Source: Chloroflexota bacterium (lineage in GTDB: Bacteria; Chloroflexota; UBA6077). From it: a DNA stretch of 8,220 nt. Numbering within the stretch: position 1 is the stretch's first letter; each line of letters opens with the position of its first letter. The notes under the pieces were generated by a model. The model saw only the letters and a list, made by a program, of their open reading frames with translations, searched no databases and was not told the DNA's origin. The DNA is taken from contig JAJZRD010000172.1 in NCBI GenBank assembly GCA_021845945.1, positions 1 to 8,220 on the forward strand, in the 5' to 3' direction. The translations under genes were made by a program, and so were the position numbers. Below, in pieces: positions 1 to 4,756 of this stretch.

Positions 1-246
1 CACGTGGGGGCGTCCGGCACCGCTCCGCTCGGGATCCGCCTCGGGTCCCAACTCGGCCAGGAGGCCGTCTTCCAGGAGGCCGGCCACCAGGTTGGTGATG
101 GTGGTGGCGGATAGCCCCGTGAGGCGGGTAAGAGCGGCTCGGGTCAGCACCCCATGGCGCAGGAAGAGTCGCAACACCAGGGAGGTGTTGTGGTTTCGGA
201 CGTTCAGGAACCGGGCGCCACCGCTATCGTGGGTAGGGAGATTCAT
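1..246 (-). CDS. ROK-family transcriptional regulator, N-terminal 82 residues (cut by window edge)
   Basis: The frame is open from ATG at 246 to the left edge, so only the N-terminus is present. It carries the winged-helix domain of ROK/NagC/XylR regulators. The opening LNVRNHNTSLVLRLFLRHG (residues 14-32) is the typical ROK N-terminal helix. The helix-turn-helix follows as LTRAALTRLTGLSATTITNLV (residues 34-54, shown here as two overlapping helices), then a wing region leading into GAGRP. In the family, the missing C-terminal part is a sugar-kinase-like ligand-binding domain, and members control sugar uptake and catabolism genes. The start is supported by AGGGGG five bases upstream and by a sigma70-type promoter just beyond. 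I cannot tell the ligand or whether the kinase fold is catalytic. The family call is firm; the specific role is unknown. Confidence 0.85.
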   Translation of the reverse strand, partial: MNLPTHDSGGARFLNVRNHNTSLVLRLFLRHGVLTRAALTRLTGLSATTITNLVAGLLEDGLLAELGPEADPERSGAGRPHV

Positions 247-278
247 TTATCCCCCTGACAAAATAAACTTGGAAGCCG

Positions 279-307
279 AGGTTAGCATCCGCTACCCGGT
301 GTGTCAA
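279..307 (-). promoter_or_regulatory. Sigma70-type promoter of the ROK regulator
   Basis: Read on the minus strand, TTGACA (302-307) is a perfect -35. After a 17-base spacer comes TAACCT (279-284) as -10. The expected transcription start is near 272, about 25 bases before the ATG. Between the two lies an AT-rich stretch (246-267) whose ends, TTTAT and ATAAA, form a weak inverted repeat across the ribosome binding site. ROK regulators often autoregulate, so this could be an operator, but 5-bp arms are too short to claim it. Confidence 0.6.
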
Positions 308-663
308 GAAGAGATGCCCAAGGCCCATTCCCTGCCTCAAGCCCGCTTGTCGCCGCCTGGGTCCACTTGGCGCTTCTCGAGATTCACTTGCTCTTCAGCA
401 TATCGGAACCCCTACCTGGCCCGGTGCTCTACATCGAGATAGGTTAAGACACAGTTGCCCGCTATTGCGGTAGTAGCTACCCTCCAAGAGCATCCTCTTT
501 GCGGAACTGGCCTACGACGGGGTGGCCAGCTACTTGGATCCCTTGATCCCCGTCTTCAGTCTCTTGTCCAACGGCCTTGCGTACTATTCAGACCGTAATG
601 AAGAGGCATCGACTGCACAAGATGGCTGCAGAAAACGGCATCATGCTCGACACGAGAAACCCC
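308..663. other. Gene-poor spacer with two start-less open frames
   Basis: No convincing gene is seen. On the plus strand a frame ending in TAA near 443 reads protein-like over its last 30 codons (…PVLYIEIG, stop). Another frame, open from 477 to the TGA at 690-692, contains FAELAYDGVASYLDPLIPVF. Neither has an ATG or a ribosome binding site at its beginning, and I do not recognise either peptide. They could be decayed gene remnants or chance frames. Base composition is less GC-rich than in the flanking genes. Confidence 0.4.
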
Positions 664-693
664 TTGCATTCCTTACTTGGGGTCCGTTATGAT
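664..693 (+). promoter_or_regulatory. Probable promoter of the small hypothetical gene
   Basis: TATGAT (688-693) is a 5-of-6 match to the -10 consensus. TTGCAT (664-669), 18 bases upstream, is a weak -35. Transcription would start near 700, giving a leader of about 29 bases that contains GGAG at 716-719, eight to nine bases before the ATG at 729. Confidence 0.45.
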
Positions 694-728
694 GCTGACT
701 GACAAACCAGTCGATGGAGATGAGAGCC

Positions 729-1031
729 ATGCCCAAGCTTAATAAGGTGTTGACAGAGACCGATCTAAGCGCCGCACGAGCTCCGGCGATTATGGACCTA
801 ACGCCCTATCTGAATATTATTGATGAAATCACAAAGCAAGGGGGCGTTGGGGGTGAGATCGTGCTTGGGCCCAGCGAAAGCCAGCGTACCGAGAAACGGC
901 GCCTCAGCCTGGCGGCCAAGCAGAAGGGTCTGAAGCTGACCTGGCGGAAGTCTCCCCCAGGGGAGCTGAGGTTCGTTCTCTCCGCCCCGGGCCAGGCCGC
1001 ACCGGGCGGACGAAGGCGGCGGGGAGCCTGA
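729..1031 (+). CDS. Small basic hypothetical protein (100 aa)
   Basis: I do not recognise a named family. The sequence looks like a real folded protein in the middle: DLTPYLNIIDEI (a helix), then GGEIVLGPSESQRTEKRRL, then AAKQKGLKLTWRKSPPGELR, ending in an Arg/Gly/Pro-rich tail. The alternating hydrophobic pattern followed by many Lys/Arg residues would suit a small nucleic-acid-binding protein, but that is inference. No signal peptide or membrane segment is seen. The frame is also open from ATGs at 714 and 720. I prefer 729 because GGAG at 716-719 is correctly spaced for it and would overlap the 714 start. A promoter lies at 664-693 and a perfect palindrome 33 bases past the stop probably ends the transcript. 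The next gene is convergent. Confidence 0.6.
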   Translation: MPKLNKVLTETDLSAARAPAIMDLTPYLNIIDEITKQGGVGGEIVLGPSESQRTEKRRLSLAAKQKGLKLTWRKSPPGELRFVLSAPGQAAPGGRRRRGA

Positions 1032-1063
1032 GCCAGGCCGAAGGCTCCAGAATGTTGAGAGAG

Positions 1064-1095
1064 AGGTGGGGGCGACCGGCCGGTCGCCCCCACCT
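1064..1095. terminator. Perfect 32-bp palindrome, probable bidirectional terminator
   Basis: AGGTGGGGGCGACCGG (1064-1079) is followed directly by its exact reverse complement (1080-1095), giving a very GC-rich hairpin with no spacer. It lies between two convergent genes that stop at 1031 (+) and 1131 (-), where a shared terminator is expected. Neither side has a clean T run, so termination would rest on hairpin strength. A palindromic protein-binding site is the alternative. Confidence 0.55.
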
Positions 1096-1130
1096 GCGCT
1101 ATCGTGGGCCTTCGCGCCCCTCGCTACCCG

Positions 1131-1649
1131 CTACAGCAGCAGCTGCACCCTCAGCACCTTGTCGCCCCTGGTGACCACCAGTGACAGGCGCGACCCCGCC
1201 GAGAGCCCCGCCAGCAGCTTCTCGAGATCCGAGGCATTGGCAACCGGCCGGAGGTTGGCTTCGGTGATGATGTCGCCCTGGCGCAACCCCGCTCGCTCCG
1301 CAGGCGAGGAGGGAGCCACCCTGCCGACGAAGGCCCCGAAGATCGGAATGGCACCCGCCTTAATCGCCATTCGGCTGGCATCGGCGATGCTGAGCCCGAG
1401 GGAGGGCCTCTTCTGGGCCGCCTGGGCGATCATCGTCTCCAATCGCCGGGGATCGAACCCTACCACCACCCGATCGTCGACGGTGGTCACCGGGACCCCC
1501 TGCTGCCCAGACTTACGCACCATCTCGGCCGCCGCCACCGGGTCGCGCGTTACGTCGACCTCTTTGTACTGTACGCCCATCTGCGAAAGGAACTCTTTCG
1601 TCCTGGCGCACCAGGGTCAGGTGGGCGTGGTATATACGGTTACGTTCAT
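1131..1649 (-). CDS. Selenocysteine-containing glutaredoxin-PDZ protein (172 aa, in-frame UGA = Sec11)
   Basis: From ATG at 1649 the frame reads MNVTVYTTPT-UGA-PWC and continues open to 1131. The UGA (1617-1619) stands exactly where glutaredoxins have the first Cys of the redox motif, giving UPWC (Sec11, Cys14). Residues 1-78 form a glutaredoxin-like fold: strand NVTVYTT, helix TKEFLSQ, cis-proline GVPV (Pro53), then VVVGFD. Residues 85-172 are a PDZ domain of the HtrA type (APSSPAERAGLRQGDIIT). The start is strong: GAGGTGA lies four bases before the ATG. Starting at the later Met (1580) would lose the whole active site. A SECIS-like hairpin lies at 1584-1600. The likely role is thiol-disulfide reduction in the cytoplasm, as no signal peptide or membrane segment is seen. 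The PDZ may bind a partner peptide. The alternative, a nonsense mutation in a Cys protein, is less likely because the rest of the frame is intact and TGA is precisely at the catalytic position. The Sec machinery is not in this window. Confidence 0.8.
1584..1615 (-). promoter_or_regulatory. Bacterial SECIS-like element
   Basis: On the minus strand, CGAAAG (1600-1595) and CTTTCG (1589-1584) pair perfectly around the five-base loop AGTTC, which begins 22 bases after the UGA. In known bacterial SECIS elements the apical loop lies roughly 16-37 bases after the UGA and has a G among its first two bases; here the second loop base is G. A second short hairpin, CCTGG-TGCG-CCAGG, lies between (1615-1602). 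Fit was judged by eye, not by folding software. Confidence 0.6.
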
Positions 1650-1702
1650 TCTGTCACCTCATCGGCTCTCCCCGGAGGAAGGGCCCCGGATATCTACGGG
1701 GA

Positions 1703-1730
1703 ATCGTAGCAGTTGCCGGGAGTTTTGCAA
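1703..1730 (-). promoter_or_regulatory. Possible promoter of the selenoprotein gene
   Basis: On the minus strand, TTGCAA (1725-1730) and TACGAT (1703-1708) are separated by 16 bases, each matching four of six consensus positions. The predicted leader of about 50 bases ends in GAGGTGA at the ATG. The -35 overlaps a small hairpin (GGAGTT-TTGC-AACTCC, 1719-1734). Confidence 0.35.
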
Positions 1731-1739
1731 CTCCTTGGT

Positions 1740-1928
1740 AGCCGCCGGCCACAGGCCCTCGGCGATCGGCCCGGTGCACTCGCCGCTCCTGGCTCCCATC
1801 GATGGCACAATCGCTGCATTTCCCCCCTGGGAATGCACCGGCAAGAGGGGCCGTGGAGCACGGTCCGCGAACAGCCTTTCGGCGCCCCCCTTGCGGGCGG
1901 GAGGGGTGCGGACTCCCTCAGATAGGAC
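1740..1928 (+). promoter_or_regulatory. Structured leader region upstream of the secreted protein gene
   Basis: This gap between divergent genes holds several inverted repeats. TGCATTTCCC/GGGAATGCA (1815-1837) pairs with one bulged base. GTCCGC (1863-1868) pairs with GCGGAC (1908-1913), enclosing GCC-TTTC-GGC (1874-1883) and a C-rich/G-rich arm pair (1884-1906), so a branched fold is possible. The fold ends about 10 bases before the ribosome binding site. It matches no riboswitch class I know. No clear plus-strand promoter was found. Confidence 0.3.
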
Positions 1929-3068
1929 GTGGCGGTGGCAAAGAGGGGAAAGACCTTATCGCTTCTGGCGGGGGCAGCGCTGGCGCTGCTGTCGATGCTG
2001 CTGATGCCGGCGCCGGTCCGGGCCGATCCTCCCCCCACGGATGGCTGGACCTCGGACCCGGCCTTCACCATAACCCTGCTGGGCCGAGACGGTCCCAATA
2101 ACACCGACCACTACCTCGTGACCCTGAGCTGGGGTGGCACCTTCTTCGGCGTCGCCTCAGAGTCCATGCCCCTGGTACCCGCCGACCAGGCCGTGAACAT
2201 CGTCCTGGATGGCTACAAGCGCACCTTCCCGGGCCGCCCTCCCGAGGACATTCAGCCGGACGATAGCTTCGATTTCTTCGTGCCGGCGGGGACGCTGGTC
2301 GCTACGCAGTGGCGGATACTGGGGAACGTCACCCAGTATCGATCGCTCCAGGGCGACACCCTGACGACCTACACCGACCCGAAGAGCTCCCTCCTGTATC
2401 GGCTGGTGCGGGGCAACAACCCCAACAAGGCCGAAATCAAGATCAACCAGATGGCCGATCTCACACCCGACAGGTTGGCCCAGGCCATCTACGGCCAGGG
2501 CGACCCCAACTTCAAGCCGGACTTCCTCCAGCTGACCCGTGCCAAGGGTTTGATCCAGGCCAACGCCGATACGGCCACGATCGACCTGACCAAGGAGCAC
2601 CTGGACGATCTGCAGGAGTTGAAGGGCAGCGCCCAGTCCGGGGGCAAGACCGACGACGGGATGGACGTCTACTGGTTCGGCGCCGGCGAGCAGGCCCAAC
2701 CCCTCTTCCGGATCGACGACGCCGTCGGCGACCAGACGGATCTCAGCGGCATGCCCTCCCTGATCCGGGTTTACTACTACAAGGACGGGACCGTTCGGAC
2801 GTACCAGCGGGCCAGCGACACGGTGTTGCTGAGCGGCCGGCAGCCTCAGAACGATGCCTGGGCCAAGGTGTACCAGGATTACAAGAAGGTCGATCCGGCG
2901 CCGGCCCGATGGGAGATCGGGCAGCCTGAGCAGGACGACCAGGCCCAGGAGCTGAACAAGCTGGGGATCGCGGTGCTTCGCTTCCAGCCGAAGCCGCAGC
3001 CGCAGGGGAACTTCTTCACTCAACTGCTGGACATGCTGATGGGGCTGATGAAGCGGAAGGAGCAATAG
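1929..3068 (+). CDS. Secreted protein of unknown function (379 aa)
   Basis: The N-terminus is a Sec-type signal peptide: VAKRGKT, a hydrophobic core LSLLAGAALALLSMLLM, then PAPVRA before DPPP, a good signal peptidase I site. There is no lipobox Cys. I recognise no domain in the mature part. It is hydrophilic and Gln/Asp-rich, with aromatic-rich beta-like segments (YLVTLSWGGTFFGVA; SLIRVYYYKDGTVRTYQRAS) and an acidic, Pro-rich linker. It ends in FFTQLLDMLMGLMKRKEQ, a short amphipathic helix followed by basic residues. Start choice: GTG at 1929 is possible, but AGGA at 1924-1927 is correctly spaced for GTG at 1935, which would shorten the protein by two residues. It is probably transcribed alone. 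The upstream neighbour, the selenoprotein gene, is divergent and could share control. No Cys or catalytic motif is evident, so a structural or binding role outside the membrane is a guess. Confidence 0.75.
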   Translation: MAVAKRGKTLSLLAGAALALLSMLLMPAPVRADPPPTDGWTSDPAFTITLLGRDGPNNTDHYLVTLSWGGTFFGVASESMPLVPADQAVNIVLDGYKRTFPGRPPEDIQPDDSFDFFVPAGTLVATQWRILGNVTQYRSLQGDTLTTYTDPKSSLLYRLVRGNNPNKAEIKINQMADLTPDRLAQAIYGQGDPNFKPDFLQLTRAKGLIQANADTATIDLTKEHLDDLQELKGSAQSGGKTDDGMDVYWFGAGEQAQPLFRIDDAVGDQTDLSGMPSLIRVYYYKDGTVRTYQRASDTVLLSGRQPQNDAWAKVYQDYKKVDPAPARWEIGQPEQDDQAQELNKLGIAVLRFQPKPQPQGNFFTQLLDMLMGLMKRKEQ

Positions 3069-3078
3069 CCTCTCCAAC

Positions 3079-3137
3079 GGCCCGCTCTACCGCCGGGATC
3101 GCCCAATCTCCAGACATCTGCTGCGGTAGGGCCTTTT
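3079..3137 (+). terminator. Possible terminator after the secreted protein gene
   Basis: CTACCG (3087-3092) pairs with CGGTAG (3124-3129). The stem extends by GGCC on each side after a four-base bulge, and is followed by TTTT (3134-3137). The loop of about 31 bases is long for an intrinsic terminator. The distal arm is shared with the repeat that follows, so the two structures would compete. Confidence 0.3.
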
Positions 3138-3285
3138 CAAAGCCGGCGCAACTGTCATGCTGAGCAAAGCGAAGCATCTCCCGGAGCTGAGAGTCGAGAC
3201 CCTTCGCCACTCTGAAAACAGCCATTTCATTCCTGGTGGTGTCCGCCAGGACATGAACGCTCCGCTCAGGGTGACAAAAGGCCCT
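3128..3285. repeat. MITE-like inverted repeat of the TGTCATGCTGAGC type
   Basis: The outer arms AGGGCCTTTT (3128-3137) and AAAAGGCCCT (3276-3285) are perfect inverted repeats. Inside them, TGTCATGCTGAGC (3153-3165) faces GCTCAGGGTGACA (3264-3276), 11 of 13 complementary. The inner text, AAGCGAAGCATCTC then GAGACCCTTCGC, has the pattern of dispersed hairpin repeats I know from Chloroflexota genomes. Its translation gives spurious peptides such as REMLRFAQHD. The right half carries about 50 extra bases (3208-3258) relative to a simple hairpin. Confidence 0.6.
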
Positions 3286-3301
3286 GCTGCGGCGGTGAGG
3301 G

Positions 3302-3400
3302 GTAGAGTAGGAGACTGGCGCGGTGGCTCTTTGGTCCGGCGCTGTCCACGCAGTAATTGCAGGCGCTGCTGCCCGAGACCTGGCCCCGTTTCCAGCCTCC
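3302..3400 (-). ncRNA. Group II intron domain VI (proposed, extended)
   Basis: On the minus strand, GGAGGCTGG (3400-3392) pairs over nine positions (one G-U) with CCAGTCTCC (3318-3310). The latter is followed by TACTCTAC at the 3' end, where the branch-point A is expected. The enclosed loop (3319-3391) is 73 bases long, whereas domain VI usually closes with a short loop. The extra sequence contains CAGCGCC twice. Either this is a natural extension or the true 3' end lies elsewhere. Confidence 0.45.
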
Positions 3401-3407
3401 CCTCATC

Positions 3408-3441
3408 AAACCGGACATGCGGTTCTCTCGCATCCGGCTTT
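3408..3441 (-). ncRNA. Group II intron domain V (catalytic hairpin)
   Basis: The minus strand reads AAAGCCGGATGCG, a short loop, then CCGCATGTCCGGTTT. This is the canonical domain V layout: about 34 bases, the AGC catalytic triad near the 5' end, a distal stem GATGCG/CGCATG-like, a two-base bulge, and a closing stem CCGGA/TCCGG. It lies 11 bases downstream of the RT stop codon, as expected for an ORF in domain IV. Confidence 0.85.
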
Positions 3442-3451
3442 CCGAGATCCT

Positions 3452-4252
3452 TCACTGCGCCGCTATCGGTGCTGCCTTGTGCCACGACACGGTTCCAGAC
3501 AGTTGATACAAACCGAGCTTCTGGAAGAACTCCAAGCTATGGACCTCCCAGCGTCGCCCAGGTCGCCCCGCCTTCTTGCTCAGGAACAGCGCCAGCCTCT
3601 CGCGCACGTAGCTATCCACCTGCCCGAACTTGGCGGTGGAGTTCCCTACTCGGAAGTAGGCTCCCCAGCCTCGCAGCACGCGGTTCACTTCGTCCACTAT
3701 CGGCTGCACCGCCTCCGGCAGCCGATGCCGCGGCGCCGTGATCGCTTTGACGCGCTCTCGTACCGCTTTCATCGCTTTCTGGCTCGGCCACAGTTGCAGG
3801 TACCTCTTCCGACGGTACCGCCAGGACTCCACCTTGCGGCAGGCAAACCCCAGGAAGTCGATGCCTTCCCGCCCTTCCCCAAGGTTCACCACCCGGGTCT
3901 TGACGGGATGGAGCGTCAGCCCCAGGCCGGTGAGCACCTCGCCCACTCGCCTGAGGGCCTCCCGGGCATCGGGCTCCCTCCTGCACAGGATCACAAAATC
4001 GTCGGCAAATCGGATCAACTGGCCCAGATAGCGGCAGTGGTCCTCCCAGAACTTGTCCAGTTCGTTCAGCGCCACGTTCGCTAACATCGGGGAAATCACG
4101 CCTCCCTGAGGTACGCCCTGGTCGGTGGGCCTTATCGCCCCCTCTTCCAGCACGCCCGCTTCCAGTATCTGCCTCAGCAGTTTCAGCATCCGCCGGTCAC
4201 TGATCCGCCTCTCCACCAAGCCCATCAGCACTCCATGACCGATCCTGTCGAA
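3452..4252 (-). pseudogene. Group II intron RT/maturase, C-terminal half (separated by insertion)
   Basis: The frame from TTC at 4252 to the stop at 3452 gives 266 residues and continues the half at 7014-7540. It opens with FDRIGHGVLMGLVERRISDRR, listed here up to residue 21, and contains QGVPQGGVISPMLANV (RT4) and FADD (RT5, residues 257-260 of the rebuilt protein). RT6-7 are seen as LHPVKTRVV…DFLGF. The maturase X domain follows with LRGWGAYFRVGNST and a C-terminal GLYQLSGTVSWHKA. There is no HNH endonuclease. A GTG at 4261 could start translation, but the product would lack RT0-3 and the first catalytic Asp, so it should be inactive. There are no stops or frameshifts inside, which points to a recent insertion. 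Confidence 0.9.
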
Positions 4253-4277
4253 GGAACCCACTCCACACTACCCACTT
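4241..4277 (+). other. Left attachment junction (attL)
   Basis: Host RT sequence GATCCTGTCG (4241-4250) meets element sequence GGAACCCACTCCACAC (from 4253) at the core AA (4251-4252). Reading outward from the core, this element half-site resembles the one at the right end (GGATCCATCGACAT on the complement). Confidence 0.7.
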
Positions 4278-4752
4278 CGAGGACTATCCCAGCGAAGTCA
4301 CCGTTACCCGGCCCCACCATCCTCTCCAGGGCCAATCGGTGGCGGTGCTGAGTCGGACAGTCCGTGCCGGACAGCCCCAGGTGGTGGTCCAACTCCCGGA
4401 CGGCACCAGAGCAATGTGGCCACAGGCCTGGACCAGCCTCCAGCCAGCCGATGATGCGGGCCAGCCGACCTTCCTGACCGCTGAGCTGGCCCACCTCCTC
4501 TCCCTGCGCAAGTTGGTGGATGCCCTGCACCGACGCACTCCCGATACTATGGGCAACCACCCTACGGAGGACGCCCATGCGCAGCCAGCAGCAGCAGCCA
4601 CCACTCCCGGGTCTCGAACCCCTCGTCGCCGGCGAGCCTCCCGCTCCGCTCCTCTGGGAACGTCTCCCGGAGACGGATCGCCTGGCCGCCCTGCTCTTCC
4701 TAGCCAGGCTCATCAGCCGGATGCTTCATCCCGCAGGAGGCGATCACCATGA
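4255..4752 (+). pseudogene. DUF5372-like element protein, start codon separated by integration
   Basis: The frame reads HFEDYPSEVTVTRPHHPLQG then QPQVVVQLPDGTRAMWPQAW and AELAHLLSLRKLVDAL. From memory this resembles DUF5372 (VTHPFHPLHG…LP..W), a small protein of unknown function encoded beside transposon recombinases. In the integrated state no ATG, GTG or TTG exists in frame before GTG 4339, which lies past the conserved opening; the frame is open back to 4204 in host DNA without a start. The missing SD and ATG are at the other end of the element (6989-7002) and fuse in frame on circularisation, giving a 171-residue product. The last 65 codons are Pro/Arg/Ser-rich and overlap the next ORF, so they may be a run-on tail. 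The stop overlaps the recombinase start as ATGA (4749-4752). Confidence 0.6.
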
Positions 4753-4756
4753 CTGA
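4577..4756 (+). CDS. Small element ORF upstream of and overlapping the recombinase (59 aa)
   Basis: GGAGG (4566-4570) lies six bases before ATG 4577, an ideal ribosome binding site. The peptide has a Gln/Pro-rich head, then LLWERLPETDRLAALLFLAR and LISRML, an amphipathic helical stretch. It resembles small WxxLP-type proteins encoded just before recombinases or transposases in other elements (family not named with certainty). Its stop (4754-4756) overlaps the recombinase start by eight bases (ATGACTGA), so translation is probably coupled. A role as recombinase partner or directionality cofactor is only a guess. It overlaps the tail of the DUF5372-like frame in a different register, and its cleaner ribosome binding site and composition make this the better supported of the two in 4577-4750. 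Confidence 0.6.
   Translation: MRSQQQQPPLPGLEPLVAGEPPAPLLWERLPETDRLAALLFLARLISRMLHPAGGDHHD

Noticed and set aside
246..267. ROK operator formed by TTTAT and ATAAA
   Set aside because: The arms are only 5 bp in an AT-rich stretch, so chance cannot be excluded.
92..442. Plus-strand open frame of 116 codons
   Set aside because: It runs antisense through the ROK regulator and its promoter, with no ribosome binding site and unlikely composition.
1131..1580. A complete 149-aa protein starting at the Met codon at 1580
   Set aside because: There is no good ribosome binding site before 1580, it lacks the redox motif, and the frame continues upstream through a UGA to an ATG with an excellent Shine-Dalgarno sequence.
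1617..1619. The UGA as a simple nonsense mutation making a pseudogene
   Set aside because: It replaces exactly the catalytic Cys, the second Cys is kept, both sides are intact and a SECIS-like hairpin follows. Not excluded, but the weaker reading.
1066..2004. Long plus-strand open frame of 312 codons
   Set aside because: It lies antisense to the glutaredoxin-PDZ gene, has Ser/Arg/Pro-rich shadow composition and begins inside the palindrome.
2157..3077. Minus-strand open frame of 306 codons opposite the secreted protein
   Set aside because: It is Leu/Val/Gly/Arg-rich antisense shadow; the plus strand has a signal peptide and normal composition.
3016..3225. Short minus-strand frame containing REMLRFAQHD
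   Set aside because: This is the usual spurious translation of the dispersed hairpin repeat.
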